A stretch of DNA of 64,000 nt from an uncultured Lachnospiraceae bacterium (GTDB taxonomy: Bacteria; Bacillota; Clostridia; Lachnospirales; Lachnospiraceae): positions 102,298 to 166,297 of the forward strand of contig CATKXY010000003.1 in NCBI GenBank assembly GCA_949840915.1, read 5' to 3'. The position numbers were made by a program, and so were the translations under genes. Below the pieces are notes generated by a model. It was not told the origin of the DNA. It searched no databases and saw only the letters and a list, made by a program, of their open reading frames with translations. Position 1 is the first letter of the stretch; the number at the start of each line of letters is the position of its first letter. Below are positions 1 to 7,616 of this stretch, piece by piece.

Positions 1-171
1 GCCTTCACCAGTTCCTTAGAGCATCCCTGCCGGACCATCAGCATTGACTGTGAGGCGGTAAAGTGCATTCACAACAGCAATTATAAATGTGTCGCAGACC
101 ATGTGGATATCAAGGGCTGCGGGGCATGTAATTGCAGGGAGACCAGCTGCGCTACTTTTACAGAGCGCTAG
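1..171 (+). CDS. DUF1540 domain protein, 3' end only
   Basis: The window opens inside a reading frame that ends at TAG 169-171. The visible 56 residues are cysteine-rich. The pattern is I-x-CxxxxC...C...V-x-I-x-G-x-G-A-x-x-C, ending in a C-x-T-F segment, which is the look of the small DUF1540 proteins of clostridia. Their function is unknown; the conserved cysteines suggest metal binding. The start lies outside the window, so total length cannot be judged. It is unrelated to the following translation operon, which has its own promoter downstream. Confidence 0.7.
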   Translation, partial: AFTSSLEHPCRTISIDCEAVKCIHNSNYKCVADHVDIKGCGACNCRETSCATFTER

Positions 172-259
172 GAGGGTGCAGAAGGCGGGTGGATTTTGTC
201 GGCAGATGTTCTTATCGGCGGATGAGGTTCCTCCGCTTTACATATTTTAGATTTACCTA

Positions 260-288
260 TTGACAAAAGCCGGGACAGATGCTATCCT
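260..288 (+). promoter_or_regulatory. Promoter of infC-rpmI-rplT
   Basis: TTGACA at 260-265 and TATCCT at 283-288 are separated by 17 bases, a good sigma-A-type promoter. It lies about 235 bases ahead of infC, so the transcript has a long leader. Confidence 0.65.
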
Positions 289-522
289 ACTATAGTGCGC
301 AGGAGGTTTTTGGTCTGCAGCGCAATAAATCAAGCAGAGTATCCGCTCTCACCTTACGGCAATCGGGCTTGTAAGTGTTCAGATTTTTATATGGTATCTT
401 AACCGTCATATTTGTGCGGATATGCGGAGGAGATGCTATGTGAGCGATTGAGTGGATAGTTATGCTGTCTGCTTTTTTATTTTTATAACATTCTATTTTC
501 TTATGCATGGAGGTATACGACC
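289..522 (+). promoter_or_regulatory. Long leader of infC operon, probable L20-type autoregulatory leader
   Basis: About 230 untranslated bases separate the promoter from infC. They contain short repeats able to form alternative pairings (for example tatccgc near 340 with gcggata near 417) and a T-run at 473-478. No convincing gene is present. In Bacillus the same operon is controlled by L20 through a leader attenuator (Rfam L20_leader). The position and length here fit that, but I could not verify the consensus fold by eye, so this is an inference from synteny. Confidence 0.45.
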
Positions 523-1032
523 ATTAGCGATTTAATGATTAACGAACAAATTCGTGACAAAGAGGTGCGTGTAGTCGGGGAGAACGGTGAGCAGCTTGGT
601 ATTATGTCTGTGAGGGAAGCTATGAGACTGGCGGAGGAGGCGGAGCTTGATCTGGTGAAGATTGCGCCCACGGCACAGCCGCCTGTGTGCAGAATCGTAG
701 ACTATGGCAAGTTTAAATACGAGCAGCTTCGCAGGGAAAAGGAAGCCAGGAAGAAGCAGAAGATCATCGAGGTCAAGGAGATTCGTCTTTCTCCCAACAT
801 CGACACAAATGATCTGAATACCAAGACCAACGCGGCCAGAAAGTTTTTGACCAAAGGTGACAGGGTGAAGATTACACTGCGCTTCAGGGGCCGTGAGATG
901 GCGCACATGAACAACAGCAGACATATTCTGGACGACTTTGCCCAGAATCTGGCAGATATAGCTGTCGTGGAGAAAGCTCCCAAGGTAGAGGGACGAAGCA
1001 TGACCATGTTTCTGGCACAGAAGAAGTCATAG
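523..1032 (+). CDS. infC: Translation initiation factor IF-3 (ATT start)
   Basis: IF-3 binds the 30S subunit and proofreads the initiator tRNA and start codon. The protein shows the family N-terminus (MINEQIRDKEVR, ENGEQLGIMS) and the C-terminal domain with KEIRLSP and LRFRGREMAH. The first ATG is at 535, but a perfect GGAGG at 509-513 is spaced 9 bases from an in-frame ATT at 523. That reading adds I-S-D-L before the usual start of homology. An AUU/AUC start is the known hallmark of infC and allows autoregulation, so I place the start at 523, giving 169 residues. It is first in the infC-rpmI-rplT operon. The only real uncertainty is the start codon. Confidence 0.95.
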   Translation: MSDLMINEQIRDKEVRVVGENGEQLGIMSVREAMRLAEEAELDLVKIAPTAQPPVCRIVDYGKFKYEQLRREKEARKKQKIIEVKEIRLSPNIDTNDLNTKTNAARKFLTKGDRVKITLRFRGREMAHMNNSRHILDDFAQNLADIAVVEKAPKVEGRSMTMFLAQKKS

Positions 1033-1151
1033 GACTGGGATCAGGCAGTGATGCAGGCGCCGGGAGGCAGTGTGTCCCGTGTGCATCAAATAAAAGCGGC
1101 GGGGGATTGGTGTCTGCCGCACATCAATGAATATTTTAGGAGGAAATAGCT

Positions 1152-1349
1152 ATGCCCAAAATGAAGACAAGCAGATCAGCTGCTAAGCGTTTTAAAGTAA
1201 CCGGTACTGGTAAATTGAAGAGAGCTAAAGCTTACAAGAGCCATATCTTGACCAAGAAGAGCACCAAGAGAAAGCGCAATCTGAGAAAGCCTGCTATCAC
1301 GGATGCAACCAATGTTAAGAATATGAAGAAGATTTTACCGTATTTATAA
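1152..1349 (+). CDS. rpmI: 50S ribosomal protein L35
   Basis: A 65-residue, very basic protein beginning [20 protein letters not shown], the conserved start of bL35, with a lysine/arginine-rich middle ([13 protein letters not shown]). Length matches the family. AGGAGG at about 1139-1144 precedes the ATG by a normal distance. The 119-base gap after infC holds a possible stem-loop around 1053-1088. This is the usual second gene of the operon, and L35 assembles into the large subunit together with L20. Confidence 0.97.
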   Translation: MPKMKTSRSAAKRFKVTGTGKLKRAKAYKSHILTKKSTKRKRNLRKPAITDATNVKNMKKILPYL

Positions 1350-1373
1350 GTCGGGCAAGGAGGAGAATGAGAG

Positions 1374-1730
1374 ATGGCAAGAATTAAAGGCGGCTTGAAT
1401 GCCAAGAAGAAACATAATCGTGTACTGAAGCTTGCAAAGGGTTACAGAGGTGCCAGAAGCAAACAGTATAGAATCGCCAAGCAGTCCGTGATGAGGGCGC
1501 TGGCAAGCTCTTATGCCGGCAGAAAAGAGAGAAAGCGCCAGTTCAGACAGCTCTGGATCGCGCGTATCAATGCGGCAGCCAGAATGAACGGACTTTCCTA
1601 CAGCAAGTTTATGTATGGTCTGAAGCAGGCCGGTGTGGATATGAACAGAAAGATGCTGGCAGAGATGGCAGTGAACGATGCGGAGGGCTTCAAGACCCTT
1701 GCAGAGCTGGCTAAGAGCAAGATTGCTTAA
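1374..1730 (+). CDS. rplT: 50S ribosomal protein L20
   Basis: A 118-residue basic protein starting [20 protein letters not shown] with the conserved segments [31 protein letters not shown] and [11 protein letters not shown]. It binds 23S rRNA early in large-subunit assembly and in other Firmicutes represses its own operon by binding the leader mRNA. It lies 24 bases after rpmI with its own Shine-Dalgarno and is the last gene of the operon, followed by a strong terminator at 1771-1818. Confidence 0.97.
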   Translation: MARIKGGLNAKKKHNRVLKLAKGYRGARSKQYRIAKQSVMRALASSYAGRKERKRQFRQLWIARINAAARMNGLSYSKFMYGLKQAGVDMNRKMLAEMAVNDAEGFKTLAELAKSKIA

Positions 1731-1770
1731 GCGCAGGACTTACTGAATCAGATAGAGATTATAGAAGAGA

Positions 1771-1818
1771 AAAAGGACTACCGCAGGAATGAGATCATTT
1801 TGCGGCAGTCCTTTTTTG
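1771..1818. terminator. Bidirectional terminator between rplT and acyl-CoA ligase
   Basis: Arms aaaaggactaccgca (1771-1785) and tgcggcagtccttttt (1801-1816) form a long stem flanked by A-runs and T-runs on both strands. It can end the plus-strand ribosomal operon and the minus-strand ior/ligase operon. Confidence 0.9.
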
Positions 1819-1861
1819 GCGGCTGCTGTGTCTTGCGCCGATATTCATATAGAACCGAAAA

Positions 1862-3499
1862 CTATTTTACTTCTATCTGCTGTGCCACCAGCTGGTCAGC
1901 TCCGTAAAGCTTTCTCAGCGCAGGCTTTTCAATCTTGCCCGTGGCATTTCTGGGTACGTCGGCAAAAATAATCTTCTTGGGGCGTTTGTAGCGGGGAAGC
2001 TCCATGCAGAATGCTTCGATCTCTTCCTCTGTGCAGGTCATACCCTCCTTGACGGAGATGATGGCGCCGGTGATCTCGCCCAGGCGTTTATCGGGAAGAC
2101 CGATGACGGCCACGTCCTTGATCTTGTCAAAGGCGCTGAGAAAATGCTCAATCTGTACAGGGTAAATATTTTCACCCCCGCTGACTATGACGTCTTTTTT
2201 GCGGTCCACCAGAAAGTAAAATCCGTCCTGATCCTGCATGGCCATGTCGCCGGTGAAGAGCCAGCCGTTCTTGAGCGTATCGGCAGTAGCCTGGGGGTCA
2301 TTGTAGTAGCAGGTCATAACGCCGGGACCCCGGACACAGAGCTCGCCCACATCTCCCTGCGGCACAGTATCGCCGTTCTCATCCACAATTCTGCACTCCC
2401 AACGGTAGCCGGGAACACCGATGGCGCCCACCTTGTGAATATTTTCAATGCCGAGATGTACACAGCCCGGGCCGGTGGATTCGGACAGACCGTAGTTCGT
2501 GTCGTATAGATGATGGGGGAAGTATTCTTTCCAGTGTTTGATCAGAGAGGGAGGAACAGGCTGCGCACCGATGTGCATCAGGCGCCACTGCTCCAGATCG
2601 TAATCTTCCATCTTCAGGTCGCCCCGGTCCAGCGCTTCCAGTATATCCTGAGCCCAGGGTACAAGGAGCCAGACGATTGTACAGTGCTCTTTTGACACTG
2701 CATCCAGAATGATCTCAGGGGTGGCGCCCTTTAACAAAACCGCTCTGCTGCCTGCACACAGGCTGCCCATCCAGTGGAACTTGGCGCCGGTATGGTACAG
2801 GGGTGGAATGCACAGGAAAACATCATCCCGTCCGGTGAGATGGTGCTTTTGCTCCATCTGAGCGGCCTGCATCAGACTCTCGTGATTGTGGAGGATGGCC
2901 TTGGGAAAACCGGTGGTTCCCGAGGAGAAATAGATAGCGGCATCGTCATCGTCCTCAAGACGGATGAGAGGGGGCTGGCTGGAGCAGTCTGCCACCAGCT
3001 CCCGGTAGCTCTCGGCAAAGGTGGGACAGCCGTCTCCCACATAGATGAGCAGCCTCCCCTTGCTCAGATTTTCCTCGATAGATTCGATTCTGCCGATGAA
3101 TTCAGGGCCGAAGAACAGGATATGTACCTCCGCCAGATCGGCGCAGTATTGGATCTCATCCGCCGCAAAGCGGAAATTGAAGGGTACGGCGATGGCTCCG
3201 GTCTTGAGAATGCCGAAGTAGAGAGGCAGCCATTCCAGACAGTTGAACATCAGGATGGCCACGCGGTCTCCCTTCTGAATACCGCGGGAGAGCAGCATGT
3301 TTGCGACTCTGTTGGCCTTTTCATCGAAGATGCTCCAGGTGATCTCGCGGCGGTATGGCATGGCGTTTGTCTGCTGCACCAGATCATATTCCTTCCAGGT
3401 GGTGCGGCGGGGATCGGTCATGGTGGGATTTAATTCTACCAGCGCCACTTCGTCTCCATAGAGCTTATGGTTTCTTTCCAATAAATCCGTTACGGGCAT
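1862..3499 (-). CDS. AMP-forming acyl-CoA synthetase (ANL family)
   Basis: An adenylate-forming acid:CoA ligase of 545 residues. Visible motifs are the P-loop YFSSGTTGFPKA (about 200-211), the A5 motif YGLSEST, the hinge TGDMAMQDQDGFYFLVDRKKD and the C-terminal lysine motif NATGKIEKPALRK, so all core catalytic elements are present. I start at the ATG at 3499 (MPVTDLL), which has AAAGGAAA just upstream; an upstream in-frame ATG at 3538 has no ribosome site. It is the third gene of a minus-strand set behind iorA and iorB. IOR makes aryl-acetyl-CoA from aryl-pyruvates, so this ligase could interconvert aryl-acetates and their CoA esters. Substrate is inferred from context only; a medium- or long-chain fatty acid ligase is an alternative. 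Confidence 0.85.
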   Translation of the reverse strand: MPVTDLLERNHKLYGDEVALVELNPTMTDPRRTTWKEYDLVQQTNAMPYRREITWSIFDEKANRVANMLLSRGIQKGDRVAILMFNCLEWLPLYFGILKTGAIAVPFNFRFAADEIQYCADLAEVHILFFGPEFIGRIESIEENLSKGRLLIYVGDGCPTFAESYRELVADCSSQPPLIRLEDDDDAAIYFSSGTTGFPKAILHNHESLMQAAQMEQKHHLTGRDDVFLCIPPLYHTGAKFHWMGSLCAGSRAVLLKGATPEIILDAVSKEHCTIVWLLVPWAQDILEALDRGDLKMEDYDLEQWRLMHIGAQPVPPSLIKHWKEYFPHHLYDTNYGLSESTGPGCVHLGIENIHKVGAIGVPGYRWECRIVDENGDTVPQGDVGELCVRGPGVMTCYYNDPQATADTLKNGWLFTGDMAMQDQDGFYFLVDRKKDVIVSGGENIYPVQIEHFLSAFDKIKDVAVIGLPDKRLGEITGAIISVKEGMTCTEEEIEAFCMELPRYKRPKKIIFADVPRNATGKIEKPALRKLYGADQLVAQQIEVK

Positions 3500-3560
3500 G
3501 ATGATATTTCCTTTCGTGGTGCGCGTGATTAGGCGCATTATTATAGCTGTTCTAAGTTTT

Positions 3561-4142
3561 CTATTCTCCGCGGCCCAGAAGGAATGCCTTTCGGTTCAGT
3601 TCAAGGAATTTGGCGGGAACACATTCCCCGATGGCGCTCAGCCACTTTTCAACCGAAATATCAAAATATCTGGACAGACGTCCCATGAGAACGATGTTCA
3701 CGGCTTTGGAGCTGCCTGCGGATTCTGCAAGAGACAGACAGTCCATGGCGTCCACGGAGACCCCCAGGCTTTCCATCCTGCCAATGAGATTCTTCGGGTA
3801 GGACGCCGCGCCTGTGACCACAGGCATGGGATCGATCTTTTGCGTGTTCACTACGATGCGGCCGTCCGGCTTGAGATATTCCAGATAGCGGGCAGCTTCC
3901 AGCTTCTCGAAGGACACGATAAAGTCAGCCTGTCCTTTGTCTATGATGGGAGAGTAGACCTTGTCGCCGAATCTCACATAGGTGACCACACTTCCTCCGC
4001 GCTGGCTCATGCCGTGTACCTCGGAGACTTTCACATCATAGCCCTCCTCCAGGAGCAGGTGGCCCAGAAGCTTGCTGGCCAGCAGGGAGCCCTGTCCGCC
4101 CACGCCTACGATCATAATATTTTTGGTGGTGTTGGTATTCAT
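3561..4142 (-). CDS. iorB: Indolepyruvate oxidoreductase subunit beta
   Basis: The gamma-type domain subunit of 2-oxoacid:ferredoxin oxidoreductases (193 residues). It begins with a nucleotide/TPP-associated glycine motif VGVGGQGSLLASKLLGH and contains EVHGMSQRGGSVVTYVRFG, both typical of IorB. It partners with IorA to oxidise indolepyruvate, phenylpyruvate and hydroxyphenylpyruvate to the aryl-acetyl-CoA, passing electrons to ferredoxin. Its start overlaps the end of iorA by 4 bases (ATGA), so the two are translationally coupled. The length matches the family. Confidence 0.92.
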   Translation of the reverse strand: MNTNTTKNIMIVGVGGQGSLLASKLLGHLLLEEGYDVKVSEVHGMSQRGGSVVTYVRFGDKVYSPIIDKGQADFIVSFEKLEAARYLEYLKPDGRIVVNTQKIDPMPVVTGAASYPKNLIGRMESLGVSVDAMDCLSLAESAGSSKAVNIVLMGRLSRYFDISVEKWLSAIGECVPAKFLELNRKAFLLGRGE

Positions 4143-5875
4143 TCCGAGTCTCCCTTCAGCGCATTAAATTTGCACAGCTGACTGCAGACGCCGCAGCCCG
4201 TGCAGAGGGTGGTATCGATGGCGGCTTTCCCGTCTTTCATACTGATCGCAGGACAGCCCAAGCGCATGCAGGATCTGCAGCCTATGCATTTGTCACAGTC
4301 CACCCGAAGAGGAGGCTTGGTCTCCACATATTTTAAGAGCACGCAGGGACGGCGGCTGATGATGACGGAGGGTTCCGGCGCTGCCAGCTCCTCCTTGAGC
4401 ACTCTGTCGCATTCCGCCAGATCGTAGGGGTCTGTCACCGCTACGCGGCGGATGCCCATGGCGCGGCACAGCGACTCCAGATCGATTTTTCCGGCGGGGT
4501 CTCCCTTTATATTATAGCCGGTGGTGGGATTCTGCTGGTGTCCCGTCATACCGGTGATGGAATTGTCGAGAATGATTACGGTGGAATTACTCTGGTTGTA
4601 GGCAATGTTGGCAAGCCCTGTCATGCCGGAGTGCATGAAGGTGGAGTCTCCGATCACCGCAACGGTCTTGCCCTCACAGCCGCCCTCCATGGCCTTGTTG
4701 AAGCCGTGGACGGAGCTGACGGAAGCTCCCATGCAGAGCACCATGTCAATGGCGTTCAGGGGAGGAGCGCTTCCCAGCGTATAACAGCCGATGTCGCCCA
4801 GCACGGTGCATTTGTTCTGTGCCAGGGTGAAAAAGAGTCCGCGGTGAGGGCAGCCTGCACACATCACAGGGGGACGGCCCGGAAGCGCATCCTCCAGAGT
4901 GTGGTGGGAGGGAAGTTCCATGCCCAGTTTCTCTGCGATCAGATTCTGTGAAAATTCCCCTTCCATGGGGAGGATATCCTTGCCGGAGACCTCCAGTCCC
5001 AGCTTTCTGCAGTGATTTTCTATGATGGGGTCAAGCTCTTCGATGATGACCAGTCTGTCCACACGGGCGGCAAAATCCAGAATCAGCTTTTCGGGCAGCG
5101 GATGGACCATGCCCAGTTTCAGGATGCAGGCGTTTTCTCCAAAAACCTCCTTTGCATACTGGTAGCTGGTGGAGGAGGTGATGATGCCGAGCTTTGTGTC
5201 GCCCTCCTCCACGCGGTTGAAAGGACAGTCGTCCGCGTAAGCAGTGAGTTTGCTCGTGCGTTCCTCCACGACAGGGTGACGCTTTATGGCGTTAGCAGGC
5301 GTCATGATATATTTGGCGGTATCCTTCTCGTATGGAATGGGATCGGGCAGGATACGTTCGGCGGTATCTACCACACTCTGGGAATGAGCCACGCGGGTAC
5401 ACATCCTGACGATAACAGGAGTATCGAATTCCTCTGACAGCTCGTAGGCAAGCTTGACGAATTGGCAGGCCTCTGCGGAATCTGCGGGCTCAAGCATGGG
5501 AAGCTTGGCGGCTGCAGCGTAGTGGCGGGAATCCTGCTCATTCTGGGAGGAGTGCATGCCGGGGTCGTCCGCAACACAGATGACAAGACCGCCCCGCACG
5601 CCTGTGTAGGACGCCGTAAAGAGCGGATCTGCCGCCACGTTCAGCCCCACATGCTTCATGCCGCAGAAGGAGCGTCTGCCGGCAAGAGAGGCGCCGAAAG
5701 CCACTTCCAGAGCCACCTTTTCGTTGGGGGCCCACTCACAGTAAATTTCGTCGTATCTTGCGGCCTCCTCCGTCACCTCTGTGCTGGGGGTGCCGGGATA
5801 GCTGGAGACCACAGAACAGCCCGCTTCGTAAAGGCCGCGGGCAAAAGCCTTGTTTCCTAACATTAATTGTTTCAT
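4139..5875 (-). CDS. iorA: Indolepyruvate:ferredoxin oxidoreductase subunit alpha
   Basis: A 578-residue catalytic subunit. The N-terminal pyruvate-ferredoxin-type domain carries LGNKAFARGLYEAGCSVVSSYPGTPSTEV. The TPP-binding domain has MCAGCPHRGLFF and GDIGCYTLG, followed by GDSTFMHSGMTGL. The C-terminus holds two 4Fe-4S motifs, CDKCIGCRSC and CTGCGVCSQLC, that hand electrons to ferredoxin. AAAGG lies just ahead of the ATG. It is the first gene of iorA-iorB-ligase, a module for reductive fermentation of aromatic amino acids and for making aryl-acetates or indole-acetate in anaerobes. Confidence 0.95.
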   Translation of the reverse strand: MKQLMLGNKAFARGLYEAGCSVVSSYPGTPSTEVTEEAARYDEIYCEWAPNEKVALEVAFGASLAGRRSFCGMKHVGLNVAADPLFTASYTGVRGGLVICVADDPGMHSSQNEQDSRHYAAAAKLPMLEPADSAEACQFVKLAYELSEEFDTPVIVRMCTRVAHSQSVVDTAERILPDPIPYEKDTAKYIMTPANAIKRHPVVEERTSKLTAYADDCPFNRVEEGDTKLGIITSSTSYQYAKEVFGENACILKLGMVHPLPEKLILDFAARVDRLVIIEELDPIIENHCRKLGLEVSGKDILPMEGEFSQNLIAEKLGMELPSHHTLEDALPGRPPVMCAGCPHRGLFFTLAQNKCTVLGDIGCYTLGSAPPLNAIDMVLCMGASVSSVHGFNKAMEGGCEGKTVAVIGDSTFMHSGMTGLANIAYNQSNSTVIILDNSITGMTGHQQNPTTGYNIKGDPAGKIDLESLCRAMGIRRVAVTDPYDLAECDRVLKEELAAPEPSVIISRRPCVLLKYVETKPPLRVDCDKCIGCRSCMRLGCPAISMKDGKAAIDTTLCTGCGVCSQLCKFNALKGDSE

Positions 5876-5969
5876 AGATAGCTACCTTTCGTTATAAATA
5901 GCTTAAAATATACCTGAAAATACATAAGCATTTATATTTTAGCATTTTTCGACGGTATAGTAAAGCACC

Positions 5970-5998
5970 TTGTGTTCATGGGGGCTATCTGGTATAAT
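5970..5998 (+). promoter_or_regulatory. Promoter of solute-binding protein/GGDEF-EAL unit
   Basis: TTGTGT at 5970-5975 and a perfect TATAAT at 5993-5998, 17 bases apart. The roughly 75-base leader that follows contains atgataa near 6013 and ttatcat near 6073, which could pair and enclose the ribosome site. Confidence 0.65.
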
Positions 5999-6077
5999 TA
6001 TTAGAATTATAGATGATAAACGGCTGACGCGGGAGGCAGAGCCGCCCTTTGGGTCGTAAAGAGGGGAAGAGATTATC

Positions 6078-7526
6078 ATGATGCGAAAAAGAATTTTGAC
6101 GCGGAGCCTTATTCTGGCTGCGGGTATGATATTGGTGGGATGCGGAGGGGGAGAGAACAGGTCCCCCCTGGACGCCCGGAATCCTGTGACAATTGAAGTG
6201 TGGAATTATTATAACGGCGATCAGCTCACCGCGTTTGACAGTCTGGTGAAGGAATTCAACGAGTCGGTGGGCAAAGAAAAAGGAATTGTCGTCAAGAGCA
6301 GCAGCCAGGGATCCGTAAATGATCTGGAGGTCAATGTGCTGGCTGCGCTGAGAGGCGAGGTGGGAGCCGCCGAGGTGCCGAACATTTTTATGGCATACGC
6401 GGATACGGCGTATACGGCAGATCAGATGGGCGGCATTGTGGATTTAAAGGGGTATTTGACCGAGGAGGAAATATCGGCATACATAGATAGTTATATAAAG
6501 GAAGGAGATTTCAGCGGGGAGGGGGAGATCAAGATATTTCCCATGGCCAAATCCACGGAAGTTCTGGTGATCAATAAGACGGATTGGGATGAGTTTGCTG
6601 CCCGAACCGGGGCAGACTACGCGGATTTGACAGATATAGAGGGGCTTGTGAGGACTGCTGAGGCCTATTACGAGTGGACGGATGCCAAGACTCCCGATGT
6701 GGAATCGGACGGCAGAGCGCTGTTTGGCAGGGACGCCATGGCGAATTACATGCTGATCGGCAGCATGCAGTTGGGCACGGAGCTGTTTCAGGTGTCAGAC
6801 GGCAGTATGACACTGCATTTTGAGAAAGAAACAGTCAGAAAGCTTTGGGACAATTATTATATTCCCTTTGTCAAAGGGTATTTTGCCGCTACCGGGCGGT
6901 TTCGCAGCGATGATATCAAGACGGGAAATATCATCGCTTATGTGGGCTCTTCCTCGGGGGTGTCCTTTTTTCCGGATGTGGTAAACCGCAATGACAAGGA
7001 GAGCTATCCCATTGAGATGGATGTGCTTCCCTGCCCTGAATTTGCAGGCGGAGAGGCTTATGCGGTCCAGCAGGGCGCGGGCATGGTGGTGACGGAGGGC
7101 AGTGAGGCGCAGATATATGCCTCTGTGGAATTCCTGAAATGGTTCACGGCGGATGAGCAGAATATACTGTTTTCCGTTCAGTCGGGATATCTGCCGGTCA
7201 CCGAAACAGCCAATGATAAGACGGCCATTCTGGACAGCGGCGCGCAGATCAGCCGGGATATGGAGAAGACGCTGTCGGTGGCGGCGGATATGGTCAAAAA
7301 TAATCATCCTTATACCACAAAAGCTTTTGCGGCGGGTACGGAGGCGCGCAATGTCCTGGAATATGCCATGAGTGACAAGGCCGTTGAGGATCGCAGAATT
7401 GTGGAGGAGCGGCTGGCGGCAGGACAGAGTCTGGATGAGGCTGCGGCCGAATTTTGTACAGATGCGTGCTTTGACGCATGGTATGAGACCACTTTGGAGA
7501 GGCTGCAGGAATTTGAGAGCAGGTAG
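6078..7526 (+). CDS. Extracellular solute-binding lipoprotein (family 1 type)
   Basis: A 482-residue secreted lipoprotein: positively charged N-terminus, hydrophobic stretch and lipobox LVGC near residue 22. It is followed by the sugar-binding-protein pattern VTIEVWNYYNGDQLTAFDSLVKEFN, a central GDFSGEGEIKIFPMAKSTEVLVINKTDWDEF and later ASVEFLKWFTADEQ. ABC importers normally accompany such proteins, but no permease or ATPase lies nearby. The next gene, 22 bases away, is a membrane GGDEF-EAL protein with an extracellular sensor region. I infer that this lipoprotein presents a ligand to that protein rather than feeding a transporter. The ligand is unknown; carbohydrate is suggested by family only. 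Confidence 0.8.
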   Translation: MMRKRILTRSLILAAGMILVGCGGGENRSPLDARNPVTIEVWNYYNGDQLTAFDSLVKEFNESVGKEKGIVVKSSSQGSVNDLEVNVLAALRGEVGAAEVPNIFMAYADTAYTADQMGGIVDLKGYLTEEEISAYIDSYIKEGDFSGEGEIKIFPMAKSTEVLVINKTDWDEFAARTGADYADLTDIEGLVRTAEAYYEWTDAKTPDVESDGRALFGRDAMANYMLIGSMQLGTELFQVSDGSMTLHFEKETVRKLWDNYYIPFVKGYFAATGRFRSDDIKTGNIIAYVGSSSGVSFFPDVVNRNDKESYPIEMDVLPCPEFAGGEAYAVQQGAGMVVTEGSEAQIYASVEFLKWFTADEQNILFSVQSGYLPVTETANDKTAILDSGAQISRDMEKTLSVAADMVKNNHPYTTKAFAAGTEARNVLEYAMSDKAVEDRRIVEERLAAGQSLDEAAAEFCTDACFDAWYETTLERLQEFESR

Positions 7527-7548
7527 CAAGAGGGAGGATTAGATTTCT

Positions 7549-7616
7549 GTGAAGAAGAGGGAGAGGACTATTTTCCGTGAAATACTGATACCGCTTTTGA
7601 GTGTGCTTTTATTTCG
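7549..7616 (+). other. Out-of-frame N-terminal segment of the GGDEF-EAL gene
   Basis: GGAGG at 7533-7537 is followed 11 bases later by a GTG at 7549 that begins a basic, then strongly hydrophobic peptide (KKRERTIFREILIPLLSVLLF), exactly what a first transmembrane anchor should look like. This frame then leaves the downstream frame at a ttttattt stretch (about 7607-7614). Removing one T there would join LLSVLLF to ETLFMMSTIEL in the long frame. This is either a genuine single-base insertion, a slippage site or a sequencing error. Confidence 0.6.

Noticed and set aside
5999..6077. c-di-GMP riboswitch ahead of the solute-binding protein
   Set aside because: The stretch gacgc...agagcc loosely recalls the class I core, but the required order and partner stem are missing and the leader is too short.
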